Notes: generated from the letters alone by a model not told the origin. DNA of 64,000 nt from JACSRF01 sp963695505 (GCA_963695505.1 CAVOGX010000009.1:62001-126000), one strand, 5' to 3'. Positions 25,706-34,669 are shown, counted from the stretch's first letter. Program-made: numbers and translations.

Positions 25706-26560
25706 ATGCGTTGGCCGCATTATGAACACGTGTTTTTTGACTGCGATTCGACGTTAACGGCCGTTGAAGGCATCGATGCCTTGGCCGAAGTCGTAGGCAA
25801 AAAATGGCGCGTTGAGGTGTTAACCCAGGCCGCCATGAACGGCGACCTGGACCTTGAAGACGTATACGAAAAGCGGCTGCGTGCTGTGCGCCCAACGCGC
25901 CAGCAGGTGCGCCAGATTCGGCAGGTGTATAAGCGACATACGGTCGAAGACGCCGCGGCAGTCATCGACATATTACAATCCCTTGGCCACCAGGTTTATA
26001 TAATAAGCGGCGGGCTGGCCGAACCTGTCATGGAGTTCGGCCTGCACCTCGGCGTTCCCCGGCAAAATATCCGCGCCGTTGGCGTGAATTACAATCAACT
26101 TAGCGGTCGTTGGTGGGAAAATTTCGCTGGAGAAGAACGTTATCTGGCTTATGAAGAAGGCGCGCTGACGGTAAGTGAAGGTAAGGCGCAAATTGTGCGC
26201 GAACTCATGGGTAACCAGCGTGGCCGTACGCTGTTGGTCGGTGATGGCCAAAGTGATTTGTTGGCAGGAACGGCCGTTGATCCACCCGTCATCAACTTAT
26301 TTGTGGGTTATGGCGGCGTTACCACCCGCGAGCACGTCCTGGCCGCCGCCCCTGCCTTCATCCACAGCCACAGCCTGACCCCCGTGCTAGCACTGGCAGC
26401 GGGGCCAGCCGCCCTGCTGCAACTTAACAAAACTGAACACCAACCAATTGTCCAAAAAACCTCTAATTTAATTGAAACAGGAGCAATTACGTTTAACAAT
26501 GAACAACTCAAAACCAAATTCTACAGCGCCTATCACGCCACCCTCCAATCAGCACATTAA
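25706..26560 (+). CDS. serB: HAD-family phosphoserine phosphatase (SerB-like)
   Basis: 284 residues from the ATG at 25706, with GAGG seven bases upstream; a GTG at 25694 is in frame. HAD motifs are visible: motif I FFDCDSTLTAVEG (DxDxT), motif II IISGG, and motif III/IV LLVGDGQSDLLAG. The cap region between motifs I and II is short, as in SerB. It would release serine from phosphoserine. It is followed by an aminotransferase and serA, so the whole phosphoserine pathway is in one operon. The C-terminal ~60 residues overlap the next gene. Confidence 0.87.
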   Translation: MRWPHYEHVFFDCDSTLTAVEGIDALAEVVGKKWRVEVLTQAAMNGDLDLEDVYEKRLRAVRPTRQQVRQIRQVYKRHTVEDAAAVIDILQSLGHQVYIISGGLAEPVMEFGLHLGVPRQNIRAVGVNYNQLSGRWWENFAGEERYLAYEEGALTVSEGKAQIVRELMGNQRGRTLLVGDGQSDLLAGTAVDPPVINLFVGYGGVTTREHVLAAAPAFIHSHSLTPVLALAAGPAALLQLNKTEHQPIVQKTSNLIETGAITFNNEQLKTKFYSAYHATLQSAH

Positions 26561-27626
26561 ACTCTTCATCCCTGGCCCCACAGAAGTTCGTCCCGAAATT
26601 CTCGAAGCCCAAACAGCATGGATGATTGGACATCGCATGCCCGAATGCCTGGACCTATTTGGCAGCATCCAGCCCAAGCTACGTCAAGTCTTCATGACTA
26701 ACAGCCGGGTGTTGATTTCCGCCTCATCAGGCACAGGTTTGTGGGAAGGCGCAGTGCGTAACACAATCAATAAAAAAGCCCTCAACTGCGTCAACGGCGC
26801 CTTTAGTGACCGCTGGCGGGAAGTAACCGAGCTAAATGGCAAAGCCAACGAGGTTCTGGAAGTAGAATGGGGCCAGCCCATCCTTCCCGACATGGTCGCC
26901 GAACGGCTGGCAACCGGTGAATTTGACGCCGTGACCATTGTGCACAACGAAACCAGTACAGGCGTCATCAACCCCCTGCAAGAGATTGCTGCCGCCATTC
27001 GCAGCCTGCCCAATGGTGCTGATATCATGATATTGGTGGACGCCGTCAGCGGTTTGTCTGGCGCGCGCCTGGAATTTGATGCCTGGGACCTGGATGTAGC
27101 GCTCACTTCCAGCCAAAAAGCATTTGCGCTGCCAGCCGGCCTTGCTTTTGCGGCCGTTTCTGATCGGGCCATGGAGAAAGCAAAAACAGTACCCAACCGG
27201 GGCTACTACTTCGATTTCATCACCCTGGACAAATCCCTGCAGAAGAATCAGACGCCAGCCACGCCAGCTATTTCTCTACTTTTTGCCCTGGATCAGCAGT
27301 TGAGCGATATGATGGCTGAGGGGATGGAAAACCGCTTTGCGCGCCACCTGGCGATGCGTGACCGCACCCTAACCTGGGCCAAAGAGCGGGGCTTTGAAAT
27401 TTTTGCGGCTCCTGGCTACGAATCACCTACCGTCACCTGCATCAGCAATAATTTACAAATAGATATTTCGGCATTGAATCAGTATTTGCGCACCCAGGGT
27501 ATGATAATTTCCAATGGGTATGGCGCAAGACTCAAAAATAAGACCTTCCGTATTGCCCACATGGGTGACTTACAAATGCAAGACATGGAAGAACTTTTTG
27601 CCGCAATGGATGCTTACCTCGCATAA
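26499..27626 (+). CDS. Class V aminotransferase, probable phosphoserine aminotransferase
   Basis: 375 residues from the ATG at 26499; an in-frame TTG at 26472 is possible. It starts with HIKLFIPGPTEVRPEIL and carries LTSSQKAFALPAGLAFAAVS, whose Lys should bind PLP. By sequence it belongs with alanine-glyoxylate/serine-pyruvate aminotransferases. Between serB-like and serA genes it most likely makes phosphoserine from 3-phosphohydroxypyruvate, which is inferred from context. It overlaps the end of the phosphatase by 62 bases and lies 13 bases before serA. Confidence 0.85.
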   Translation: MNNSKPNSTAPITPPSNQHIKLFIPGPTEVRPEILEAQTAWMIGHRMPECLDLFGSIQPKLRQVFMTNSRVLISASSGTGLWEGAVRNTINKKALNCVNGAFSDRWREVTELNGKANEVLEVEWGQPILPDMVAERLATGEFDAVTIVHNETSTGVINPLQEIAAAIRSLPNGADIMILVDAVSGLSGARLEFDAWDLDVALTSSQKAFALPAGLAFAAVSDRAMEKAKTVPNRGYYFDFITLDKSLQKNQTPATPAISLLFALDQQLSDMMAEGMENRFARHLAMRDRTLTWAKERGFEIFAAPGYESPTVTCISNNLQIDISALNQYLRTQGMIISNGYGARLKNKTFRIAHMGDLQMQDMEELFAAMDAYLA

Positions 27627-27639
27627 AGGTCAATTAATC

Positions 27640-29223
27640 ATGTTTCGTATCTTAATATCAGACAAACTTGGCTCAGCCGGGCTGGAACAGCTTGAGCAGA
27701 TGGAAGACGTTGCCTTCGACGTCAAGACTGGCTTGAGCAAAGAAGAGCTATTAGCCATCATACCGGAGTATGATGCGTTAATCATACGCAGCGGCACCCA
27801 GGTGGATGCAGATATCCTGACTGCCGGCGTTAACCTAAAATTGGTCGGGCGGGCTGGAATTGGGGTTGACAATGTGGATGTACCGACGGCAACCCTGCGC
27901 GGTATTATCGTCATGAACACACCTACGGCCAATAATATTGCCACGGCCGAACAGACGCTGGCTTTGATGCTGGCTGTGAGCAGGCATACGGCCGTTGCCC
28001 ATGCTTCGCTAAAAGGTGGTGAGTGGAAACGCAGCCAGTTTGTGGGTACGCAACTACATGGCAAGGTGTTAGGCATCATTGGCTTCGGGCGCATTGGCCG
28101 CCTGGTAGCCCAACGCGCCAAAGCGTTCGGCATGGAAGTCATGGCATTTGACCCCTACGTCTCGGAAGAAGTAGGTCGAGAGGAGGGGATTACGCTGGTC
28201 GACATGGATGAACTGCTGCCTGCTGCCGATTATATTACGCTGCATACAGCAGCCACACCCGAAACCACCCAAATGATTAATGCCCAAACTATCGCCCAAA
28301 TGAAAGATGGCGTGGTGATTATTAATGCCGCCCGCGGAAAGCTCATTGACGAGAATGCGCTGGCAGAAGCGCTGCAAAACGGCAAAGTGAAGGCCGCCGC
28401 CCTGGATGTATACAGCACCGAGCCTCCGCAAGGAAACCCGCTTATTGGCCTGCCTAACGTGTTGCACACCCCACATTTGGGAGCCAGCAGCCAGGAGGCC
28501 CAACGCAACGTCGCCATTGAAATTGTCGAGCAAGTTGTTGACGCTTTACGCGGCGATGACTTTCGCAATGCCTTGAATATGCCCTTTCATGCTGGCCCGG
28601 GCTTCAATGCCATTCGGCCGTACATGGAATTGGCTGAAACCATTGGCAAACTGCATGCCGGTCTGGCTGAGAAACCAATTCAAAATGTAGAAGTTCAGGT
28701 AAACGGTGAAGCTGTTGAGGGATTGGTGCGAGCCATTGCTGCAGCACTGCTCAAAGGGCTTTTGCAGAAAGACGTTACAGGACCGCTCAATTACATCAAT
28801 GCCCCGGTAATTGCCCAGGAAAAGGGGGTGTCAATCACGCAAACCACCGGGATAGATACCATTGATTATTCCAATCTGATCACCTGCCGCGTGAGTTGGG
28901 AAGGTGGTTCAAGGCGGCTTGCCGGAGTGTTGTTTGGGGGAAATGCGCCGCGAATTGTGCAGTTTGACAACTACCAGTTGGAGGCACGCCCTGAGGGGGT
29001 CGTTCTCATCATGCAAAATCGGGACGTACCCGGTGTGATTGGCCAGATTGGCACCATGTTAGCTGCGTATAATGTGAATATTGGTGAATGGCGCATGGGC
29101 CGCAACCGGCCCGGAGCCGAGGCGCTATCCTTTATCAACCTTGACAGCATACCGCCAGAAGTAGTATTGGATGCGCTGTCAAAAATTAGTGCTGTCACAC
29201 ACCTTAAATTGGTTGTTCTGTAA
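27640..29223 (+). CDS. serA: D-3-phosphoglycerate dehydrogenase, long form with ACT domain
   Basis: 527 residues from the ATG at 27640 (AAAGGT upstream). The Rossmann motif GKVLGIIGFGRIGRLVA, the catalytic-site phrases INAARGKLIDE and HTPHLGASSQEAQ, an intervening ASB-like domain and a C-terminal ACT domain (GVVLIMQNRDVPGVIGQIG) follow in the usual order of type I long PGDH. It oxidises 3-phosphoglycerate with NAD as the first step of serine synthesis; the ACT domain is the usual place for serine feedback. A strong terminator closes the operon. Confidence 0.97.
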   Translation: MFRILISDKLGSAGLEQLEQMEDVAFDVKTGLSKEELLAIIPEYDALIIRSGTQVDADILTAGVNLKLVGRAGIGVDNVDVPTATLRGIIVMNTPTANNIATAEQTLALMLAVSRHTAVAHASLKGGEWKRSQFVGTQLHGKVLGIIGFGRIGRLVAQRAKAFGMEVMAFDPYVSEEVGREEGITLVDMDELLPAADYITLHTAATPETTQMINAQTIAQMKDGVVIINAARGKLIDENALAEALQNGKVKAAALDVYSTEPPQGNPLIGLPNVLHTPHLGASSQEAQRNVAIEIVEQVVDALRGDDFRNALNMPFHAGPGFNAIRPYMELAETIGKLHAGLAEKPIQNVEVQVNGEAVEGLVRAIAAALLKGLLQKDVTGPLNYINAPVIAQEKGVSITQTTGIDTIDYSNLITCRVSWEGGSRRLAGVLFGGNAPRIVQFDNYQLEARPEGVVLIMQNRDVPGVIGQIGTMLAAYNVNIGEWRMGRNRPGAEALSFINLDSIPPEVVLDALSKISAVTHLKLVVL

Positions 29224-29240
29224 CTGAGTTCTAGAGATAA

Positions 29241-29275
29241 AAAAAAGCCAGCTCAAATTGAGACTGGCTTTTTTT
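29241..29275. terminator. Bidirectional terminator between serA and jag
   Basis: AAAAAAGCCAG / CTGGCTTTTTT stem with an inner CTCAA/TTGAG pairing. It has A and T tracts on both sides and lies between convergent genes. Confidence 0.92.
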
Positions 29276-29289
29276 GTGTTTTCCGAAGG

Positions 29290-30132
29290 TTATTTTGGCA
29301 AAATGCGTACTTTCCGCCGCCTACCTTCACCCACGCTTTGAGTATAAACGCCGGTATGATTTCGCAGGGTTATGTGGATGACACGCCGTTCATAAGGAGG
29401 CATAGGCTCAAGACTTATGGGGCGCTGGCGTTTGAGAACTTTCTGAGCCATTCGCTCGGCTAGTTTGGATAAGGCTGCTTCGCGGCGCTGGCGGTAGCCG
29501 GCAACGTCAATGACGAAATTGGTGCGCTGCTGCATTTTGTGCCCAACCATCAATCGTGAAATGTATTGCAATGCGTTGAGCGTATCACCTCTCGGGCCAA
29601 TGAGTACGCGCAGGTCTTGACCCTGTACATCGAGAATATTGATGCTTTGGCCGGTCAGATCGTCCGGTTCGGTTACGTCCAGGGAAACCGTGGCGTCAAC
29701 CCCCATTTTGGTGAGAAGGGTTTCCAGGGTTTCTTTGGCAACGGCCGCTTCTTCCGAATCAGCTTCAACATTGGAAATACCTTCTACAGGAGGCATGGAA
29801 GCCGGCTTGGGGTCAACTTTGGGTGGGGCTGGTGGTGGGGAAACGGCCGTTTCTTCATCATCCTCGTCCTCATGCGCAGCAGTCCGCACAGGTTCAGAAG
29901 ATACGGGTGCTTGCTTTGGCGGTGTGGGCCTAGCAGCGGCTGGTTTGTCCTGCTTCAGCATCAGTCGCACTACAGCTTCCCTGCTGCCAATACCCAGTAA
30001 ACCGCGGCTTCCCTCATCAACTATCTCTACAAATACCGCATCTTCAGAAACACCTAAAGCTGCCAACCCTGCCTCGATCGCCGCATCGACTGTTTTCCCT
30101 TGGGCTTCATATTCTTGTTTTTTTTCATTCAT
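29290..30132 (-). CDS. khpB: Jag/KhpB RNA-binding protein (Jag_N, KH, R3H)
   Basis: 280 residues from the ATG at 30132 (GGAG nine bases upstream). The N-terminal Jag domain (EYEAQGKTVDAAIEAGLAAL, SRGLLGIGSREAVV), a Pro/Glu-rich linker, a KH-like domain with LRVLIGPRGDTLNALQYI and an R3H domain (MPPYERRVIHITLRNH) are in the usual order. It binds RNA and is normally encoded next to yidC, as here. In other bacteria it affects cell elongation and division. Confidence 0.93.
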   Translation of the reverse strand: MNEKKQEYEAQGKTVDAAIEAGLAALGVSEDAVFVEIVDEGSRGLLGIGSREAVVRLMLKQDKPAAARPTPPKQAPVSSEPVRTAAHEDEDDEETAVSPPPAPPKVDPKPASMPPVEGISNVEADSEEAAVAKETLETLLTKMGVDATVSLDVTEPDDLTGQSINILDVQGQDLRVLIGPRGDTLNALQYISRLMVGHKMQQRTNFVIDVAGYRQRREAALSKLAERMAQKVLKRQRPISLEPMPPYERRVIHITLRNHTGVYTQSVGEGRRRKVRILPK

Positions 30133-30202
30133 TATGCACACTCCAACACACTACTTCCGACTGCAAAACTGGCACAGGGTAGTTTTGGGCTAAATTTAAT
30201 CG

Positions 30203-31066
30203 TTAACGCTTCGCAGAGCGCTGTTTCCGCTTGGAACGCGGCTTCTTTGGACTCGGAAGCGAACCGCTGCTTTTACTCTTGGCGCTTTTTGGCTGTTCCT
30301 CTTCTTGCACAGTTGGTGATTCAACCTTTGGCGCATTCTTTTTGGGTTCCGGTTGGGGCATAGTCCGCCGCATGTAGTATCCCTGAGCTATCCCAATAAC
30401 ATTGCTAAGGACAAAGTAGATCGATAAGCCTGCCGGAAACTGCAAGGATATGAACCCGAACATGATGGGCATTGTATACGTCATCGACTGCGTCATAGCT
30501 GCGGCCGGATTATCTTTATTATTGTCTTTGTTCTTTGTTTGGGGCGTCAGCAATTTTTGCTGCAGAAACATCGTGCCGAAAACCAGCAAGGGCAAAATTA
30601 AGAGCGGGTCTGGTTGGGCCATATTCAACCAGATGAATTTATTTTGTACTGGCAGCAGGGTTGTTAAATCCACAAAGGAGTAGACGCGCTGTGTCAGGTC
30701 AAAAACAGCCTGCGGTGTTGACCCTAACACCGTAATAATTGCCTGATATAGCCCGAACAAAATTGGCATCTGAATTAACAATGGCAAACAGCCCATTAAA
30801 GTGTCGGCCGGATTATAGCCAATTTTTTGGAACTCTTCCTGCATTTTTTGCGGATTATCACGATACTTCTTCTGAATTGCCTGGATTTGTGGCTGCATCT
30901 CCTGCATTTTCATGCTGGAGCGTTGTTGCCGCAAATTAAGAGGAAGCGTTAACAAGCGGATCAGAATTGTGAATACGGCAATGGCCAAAATGAAGTTGTT
31001 GCCCAACAAATCATAAAGCAACAACAACGCGTTGATCATGGGATTTAATATAAATGTGTCCCACAT
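30203..31066 (-). CDS. yidC: YidC/Oxa1-family membrane protein insertase
   Basis: 287 residues, the short form without a large periplasmic domain. The first hydrophobic helix is followed by the conserved RLLTLPLNLRQQRSSMKMQEMQPQIQAIQKKY-type loop (only in part quoted: SMKMQEMQPQIQAI). Then come LPLLIQMPILFGLYQAI, FGFISLQFPAGLSIYF and a basic C-terminal tail that should contact the ribosome. It inserts membrane proteins with or without SecYEG. It lies between the lipoprotein gene and jag on the same strand. Confidence 0.95.
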   Translation of the reverse strand: MWDTFILNPMINALLLLYDLLGNNFILAIAVFTILIRLLTLPLNLRQQRSSMKMQEMQPQIQAIQKKYRDNPQKMQEEFQKIGYNPADTLMGCLPLLIQMPILFGLYQAIITVLGSTPQAVFDLTQRVYSFVDLTTLLPVQNKFIWLNMAQPDPLLILPLLVFGTMFLQQKLLTPQTKNKDNNKDNPAAAMTQSMTYTMPIMFGFISLQFPAGLSIYFVLSNVIGIAQGYYMRRTMPQPEPKKNAPKVESPTVQEEEQPKSAKSKSSGSLPSPKKPRSKRKQRSAKR

Positions 31067-31103
31067 AAAAAATTACCTGTCCTGTTCTCTAAAAATTTCG
31101 CAG

Positions 31104-32261
31104 CTATTGCGAAATTTCAGGTGGTGCAATATCCCATTTTTTCGTACCGGTTAATTTATCGAATGCCACCAGCAAGTCTTCTGTTCCCTGCACGGCAACT
31201 ATCACATCATCCGCTACAACAACCGGGGCGGTATATATGGGGATTGTAAGCTCTTGCTGCCAGAGTACTGTACCGCCATCCTCAATAGACATGGCGGTCA
31301 AAACGCCAATGGGATCGCCGGTTTCGGCGTTTTCTTTATCTGAAGCAATGTACAGCACATCCCCGGCTAAAGTTGGCGTAGTCTGCACGGTACCTTCTAC
31401 TTCATTGGTCCACAAGATGGTGCCATTTACCGCATCAACCGCATAAATTGTGCCGGTCGCGTCCGAAAAATAGACGACATTCTCTCCCATCACCGGCGCA
31501 CCCCAAATCCAATCTTCTGCAATTACACTCCACTCTATTTCACCAGTGCTGCGGTTGAGGGCGTGCATCTGGCGGTCAAAGCTGGTTACATAAACCAGGT
31601 CTGTATTAATTGCTACTTTGCTGGAAATAGCACCACCCAACTCGGTGGACCAAATTTCCGTCCCGTTTTCAGCGTCCAAAGCGTAAACTTTCTTGTCAAG
31701 GGAGGCCACAAACAAGATACCGTCTTTGTAGGAAGGCTGGCCCCAAATGCTGTGACCTGTCTCGAAGCGCCACAACTCAGTACCACTGGTTGCATCAAGG
31801 GCTACAACCTGATTATCGGCCGTGCCGACGAAAGCACGATCTCCTACTTGGAGAGGCGGGGCAACGATGCGGTCCGAAGCAATGTTATTCACTGCCCAAA
31901 GCTCATCAGGAGAAGCACCGGTCCCTCCGCGTAAAGCGTAAGCACTTACGACAACACCGGGACTGAGAAAGCCCTGGGAAGCACCGTAATCACCAACAAG
32001 AATACGGCCGTCTTCAATGGAAGGCGCCGCGTAAAAAGATAACCGGCCAGGTATAGGAGAAAAAACCCACTCTTGGCTCTGCGATTCGACGTTGTATGCC
32101 AGCACCCCGTTGCCGAAGGAGACGTAGACAACATTTTCCGCAGCAGAAAGCCCTGGCCAGTTGGCATTGGCTAATTGGCTACCACAAGCAGCCAAAAGCC
32201 AGGCTGATATGGCTAGAATTAAGATAACAAACCGTTTCGACGGCCGTTTTGCTTCGTACAA
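31104..32261 (-). CDS. PQQ-like beta-propeller lipoprotein (BamB-like)
   Basis: 385 residues. It starts with TTG at 32261 after GGAGG at good spacing; no ATG is available. A lipoprotein signal ends LLAACGS. The rest is a series of about seven to eight propeller blades with the WRFETGHSIWGQP / VYALDAENGTEIWSTELGG repeat typical of the PQQ_2 family and BamB. Its place between yidD and yidC is unusual and suggests a role in protein export or surface assembly, by inference only. The TTG start implies low expression. Confidence 0.82.
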   Translation of the reverse strand: MYEAKRPSKRFVILILAISAWLLAACGSQLANANWPGLSAAENVVYVSFGNGVLAYNVESQSQEWVFSPIPGRLSFYAAPSIEDGRILVGDYGASQGFLSPGVVVSAYALRGGTGASPDELWAVNNIASDRIVAPPLQVGDRAFVGTADNQVVALDATSGTELWRFETGHSIWGQPSYKDGILFVASLDKKVYALDAENGTEIWSTELGGAISSKVAINTDLVYVTSFDRQMHALNRSTGEIEWSVIAEDWIWGAPVMGENVVYFSDATGTIYAVDAVNGTILWTNEVEGTVQTTPTLAGDVLYIASDKENAETGDPIGVLTAMSIEDGGTVLWQQELTIPIYTAPVVVADDVIVAVQGTEDLLVAFDKLTGTKKWDIAPPEISQ

Positions 32262-32292
32262 CGAATTACCTCCGTGGGTTATTGAAAAAAAG

Positions 32293-32502
32293 TCAGGGAA
32301 CCGGATCGTAGCCCCCAGGGTTGAAAGGGTGGCAGCGGCTAATACGCTTCACAGCTAACCAACCCCCTTTACGTGCGCCATACTTTTGCACGGCTTCGTA
32401 ACTGTAATGGGAGCAGGTGGGCTGAAAACGACAGCTAGGTGGAAATGCCGGTGAAATATATTTTTGGTAAAACCGAATAATTCCCAATATCAGCCGTTTC
32501 AT
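32293..32502 (-). CDS. yidD: Membrane protein insertion efficiency factor YidD
   Basis: 69 residues (MKRLILGIIRFYQKYISPAF, then SCRFQPTCSHYSYEAVQKYG and GGWLAVKRISRCHPF). This is the normal YidD length and pattern with its conserved Cys residues. Its ATG overlaps the rnpA stop (TGATG). A longer in-frame reading to 32637 only covers rnpA. Confidence 0.93.
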   Translation of the reverse strand: MKRLILGIIRFYQKYISPAFPPSCRFQPTCSHYSYEAVQKYGARKGGWLAVKRISRCHPFNPGGYDPVP

Positions 32503-32876
32503 CAACCTTGGAAATCCTTGTTGTTTACTGACGTGGTTTCTATAGACAACTCTGCCCGGTTTAGAAGCGCGAGAACGGCCGTTTCCACCTGCCCATAAGA
32601 TGCCCCCACCATTGCCTGCCGTCCTATTAGCAAACAATCAAAACCAGGGTTTATCTTAGCCAGATTCAGCCGCACCGCTTCACGCAGCAGCCGTTTGGCC
32701 CGATTACGCACAACCGCCCCACCCACGCTACGTCCAGCAGCAAAGGCAAAGCGGCTAACTTCCAGGTCATTTGTTGTCACAAGTAAAATCGCGAGGGGGT
32801 GGCGCCAACTCTGGCCCCGGTGCCTGACTCGCTGCAAATCCGACGAGCGCTGCAATCGATAGCGCTTTGGCAACAT
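32502..32876 (-). CDS. rnpA: Ribonuclease P protein component
   Basis: 124 residues with the RnpA signature: basic N-terminus LPKRYRLQRSSDLQRVRHRG, FAFAAGRSVGGAVVRNRAKRLLREAVR (RNR motif). It is the protein cofactor of RNase P in tRNA 5' maturation. It sits between rpmH and yidD in the conserved order. Confidence 0.95.
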   Translation of the reverse strand: MLPKRYRLQRSSDLQRVRHRGQSWRHPLAILLVTTNDLEVSRFAFAAGRSVGGAVVRNRAKRLLREAVRLNLAKINPGFDCLLIGRQAMVGASYGQVETAVLALLNRAELSIETTSVNNKDFQG

Positions 32877-32913
32877 TCACTTTCCTGTGCAGTTTATCAG
32901 AAACCCAATATGG

Positions 32914-33138
32914 TTACTTGCCGCCACCATACCGCATCACTGAGCGATAAGCGGTAGCCGAAGTACCATTCCAATTCACGCGCTTCACATGGTTGTTCAT
33001 ACTCACCGTCATCGTACTACGCCCTTTAGTCCGGCGGTTTTTCAATACTTTTCGACCACCCCGCGTTTTCATTCTCTGACGGAAACCATGAACCCGCTTG
33101 CGACGGCGAATTTTTGGTTGATATGTACGCTTTGGCAT
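32914..33138 (-). CDS. rpmH: Ribosomal protein bL34 with C-terminal extension
   Basis: 74 residues from the ATG at 33138 (AAGGAG upstream). Residues 1-46 are canonical bL34 (MPKRTYQPKIRRRKRVHGFR, MKTRGGRKVLKNRRTKGR). A further 28 residues (MNNHVKRVNWNG ... MRYGGGK) follow, whereas bL34 usually ends soon after the KGR block at about 44-50 residues. The extension is basic and could be real or the result of a base error that hides a stop; TGA codons exist in the +1 frame just after the core. Confidence 0.9.
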   Translation of the reverse strand: MPKRTYQPKIRRRKRVHGFRQRMKTRGGRKVLKNRRTKGRSTMTVSMNNHVKRVNWNGTSATAYRSVMRYGGGK

Positions 33139-33485
33139 ATCTACATTCTCCTTAGGCAAAAAAACCAGGGCATTACGCCCTGTCAAAATGTCAATACTTG
33201 TCAGGCATTTCTGCCTTTTTTACTTGATAAAAAGGTTCAAATCATGCGCTTAGGAAAATCTTAAGCGACAGAAAATTATACCCAAGCCACTAGAGGTGGT
33301 CAAATACTTTTATGTATTTGCACACGAGTTTAATCGATTGGCTTCAACCTTGACAGCTTTACATATGCCAGATATAGTTTAGAGGGCGTAGCCCTCAGGA
33401 AACTTTAATGTACTCCAAAACGAAATCAGTAGCAAAATTGGTATTTTGGAAAAGTAATATATCAAATAACTAGGAGAAGGGTTCA
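33139..33485. other. AT-rich divergent intergenic region (rpmH / ABC ATPase)
   Basis: About 350 bases. It holds a tight hairpin GAGGGC-GTA-GCCCTC (33382-33396) and a CCAC-TAGAG-GTGG inverted repeat near 33287. It should carry promoters for both flanking genes. I looked for DnaA boxes (TTATNCACA) because rpmH often borders oriC and found none. Confidence 0.45.
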
Positions 33486-34586
33486 ATGGCAAGTGTAACC
33501 TATCGCAACGTGTACAAACGCTACGGCGACGTGACCGTCATCACCGACCTCAATATGCAGATTTCCGACAAAGAGTTCGTCGTCTTCGTCGGACCTTCCG
33601 GCTGTGGCAAGTCCACCTGCCTGCGCATGCTCGCGGGCCTGGAGGAGATTTCCGAAGGCGAAATTCTCATCGGCGACCGCCTCGTCAACGACGTGCCCCC
33701 CAAGGACCGCGACATCGCCATGGTCTTTCAATCCTATGCCCTCTACCCCCACATGTCGGTCTACGACAACATGGCTTTCGGCCTGAAGCTGCGCAAAACC
33801 CCCAAAGCGGAAATCGACCGCCGCGTGAAGGAAGCCGCTGCGATTCTGGGGCTGGAAAACCTGCTGGACCGCAAGCCCAAGGCGCTTTCTGGCGGCCAGC
33901 GGCAGCGGGTGGCTGTAGGCCGGGCCATTGTGCGCGAGCCCGCCGTCTTCTTGATGGACGAGCCCCTCTCCAACCTGGATGCCAAGCTGCGCGTTACGGC
34001 GCGGGCGGAAATCAGCAAGCTGCACAAGCGGCTGGGCACCACCTTCATCTACGTCACCCACGACCAGGTGGAAGCCATGACCATGGGTGACCGCATTGCC
34101 GTGCTCAGCGACGGCCTCTTGCAGCAGATTGACTCGCCGCGCAACCTGTACAACACGCCTAACAACGTCTTTGTGGCCGGCTTCATTGGCAGCCCCAGCA
34201 TGAACTTCTTTGACGGCACCCTGGTGGGTGAAGAGAACAAGCTGTTCATTGACACCGGGGATTTCCGCGTGGAAGTGCCCGCGGACCGCAAGAACATCTA
34301 CAGCGGTTATGTAGGCAAGGAAGTGGTTTTGGGCGTGCGGCCAGAGCATGTGCATGCGCCGGAATTTGCCCCGCCCAACACCTTGGGCCAGCCGGTGCAG
34401 GCGACCATCGAAATAATTGAGCTGCTGGGCCACGAGCTGCACATGTTCATGAATACGGGCAAGTTCAGCTTTGTGGGTACGGTGGACACGCGCATGGATG
34501 CGCAGGTGGGCAACAAGGTGGAGGTGTTGTTTGACATGAACAACATGCACCTGTTTGACAAGAATACGGAGCTTGCCATCCGTTAA
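33486..34586 (+). CDS. ugpC: ABC transporter ATP-binding protein, UgpC/MsmX type
   Basis: 366 residues. Walker A GPSGCGKST, Q-loop VFQSYALYPHMS, signature LSGGQRQRVAVGRA, Walker B VFLMDEPLSNLDA and H-loop VTHDQVEAM are all intact, followed by a TOBE/OB regulatory domain. Such ATPases energise several carbohydrate importers. It is alone here, with its own terminator, and could serve the MalFG-type importer 10 kb upstream. It is GC-rich with strong codon bias compared with neighbours and has no ACGGCCGT site in 1.1 kb. Confidence 0.95.
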   Translation: MASVTYRNVYKRYGDVTVITDLNMQISDKEFVVFVGPSGCGKSTCLRMLAGLEEISEGEILIGDRLVNDVPPKDRDIAMVFQSYALYPHMSVYDNMAFGLKLRKTPKAEIDRRVKEAAAILGLENLLDRKPKALSGGQRQRVAVGRAIVREPAVFLMDEPLSNLDAKLRVTARAEISKLHKRLGTTFIYVTHDQVEAMTMGDRIAVLSDGLLQQIDSPRNLYNTPNNVFVAGFIGSPSMNFFDGTLVGEENKLFIDTGDFRVEVPADRKNIYSGYVGKEVVLGVRPEHVHAPEFAPPNTLGQPVQATIEIIELLGHELHMFMNTGKFSFVGTVDTRMDAQVGNKVEVLFDMNNMHLFDKNTELAIR

Positions 34587-34607
34587 ATTGCATTAAAGAA
34601 CAATTGA

Positions 34608-34637
34608 AAGGCCGTCCCCTTGTGGGACGGCCTTTTT
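34608..34637 (+). terminator. Terminator of the ABC ATPase gene
   Basis: AAAGGCCGTCCC / GGGACGGCCTTT stem with a 5-base loop, followed by TT-rich sequence. Confidence 0.92.
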
Positions 34638-34669
34638 GCATTAATGCACAGGTTCGTTAGACTTGGTTT

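Noticed and set aside
33139..33485. Possible replication origin next to rpmH
   Set aside because: No DnaA boxes and no dnaA or dnaN nearby; the region is AT-rich only.
33483..34550. 355-residue minus-strand ORF, His/Val-rich
   Set aside because: It is the antisense of the ABC ATPase, caused by its strong third-position GC bias.
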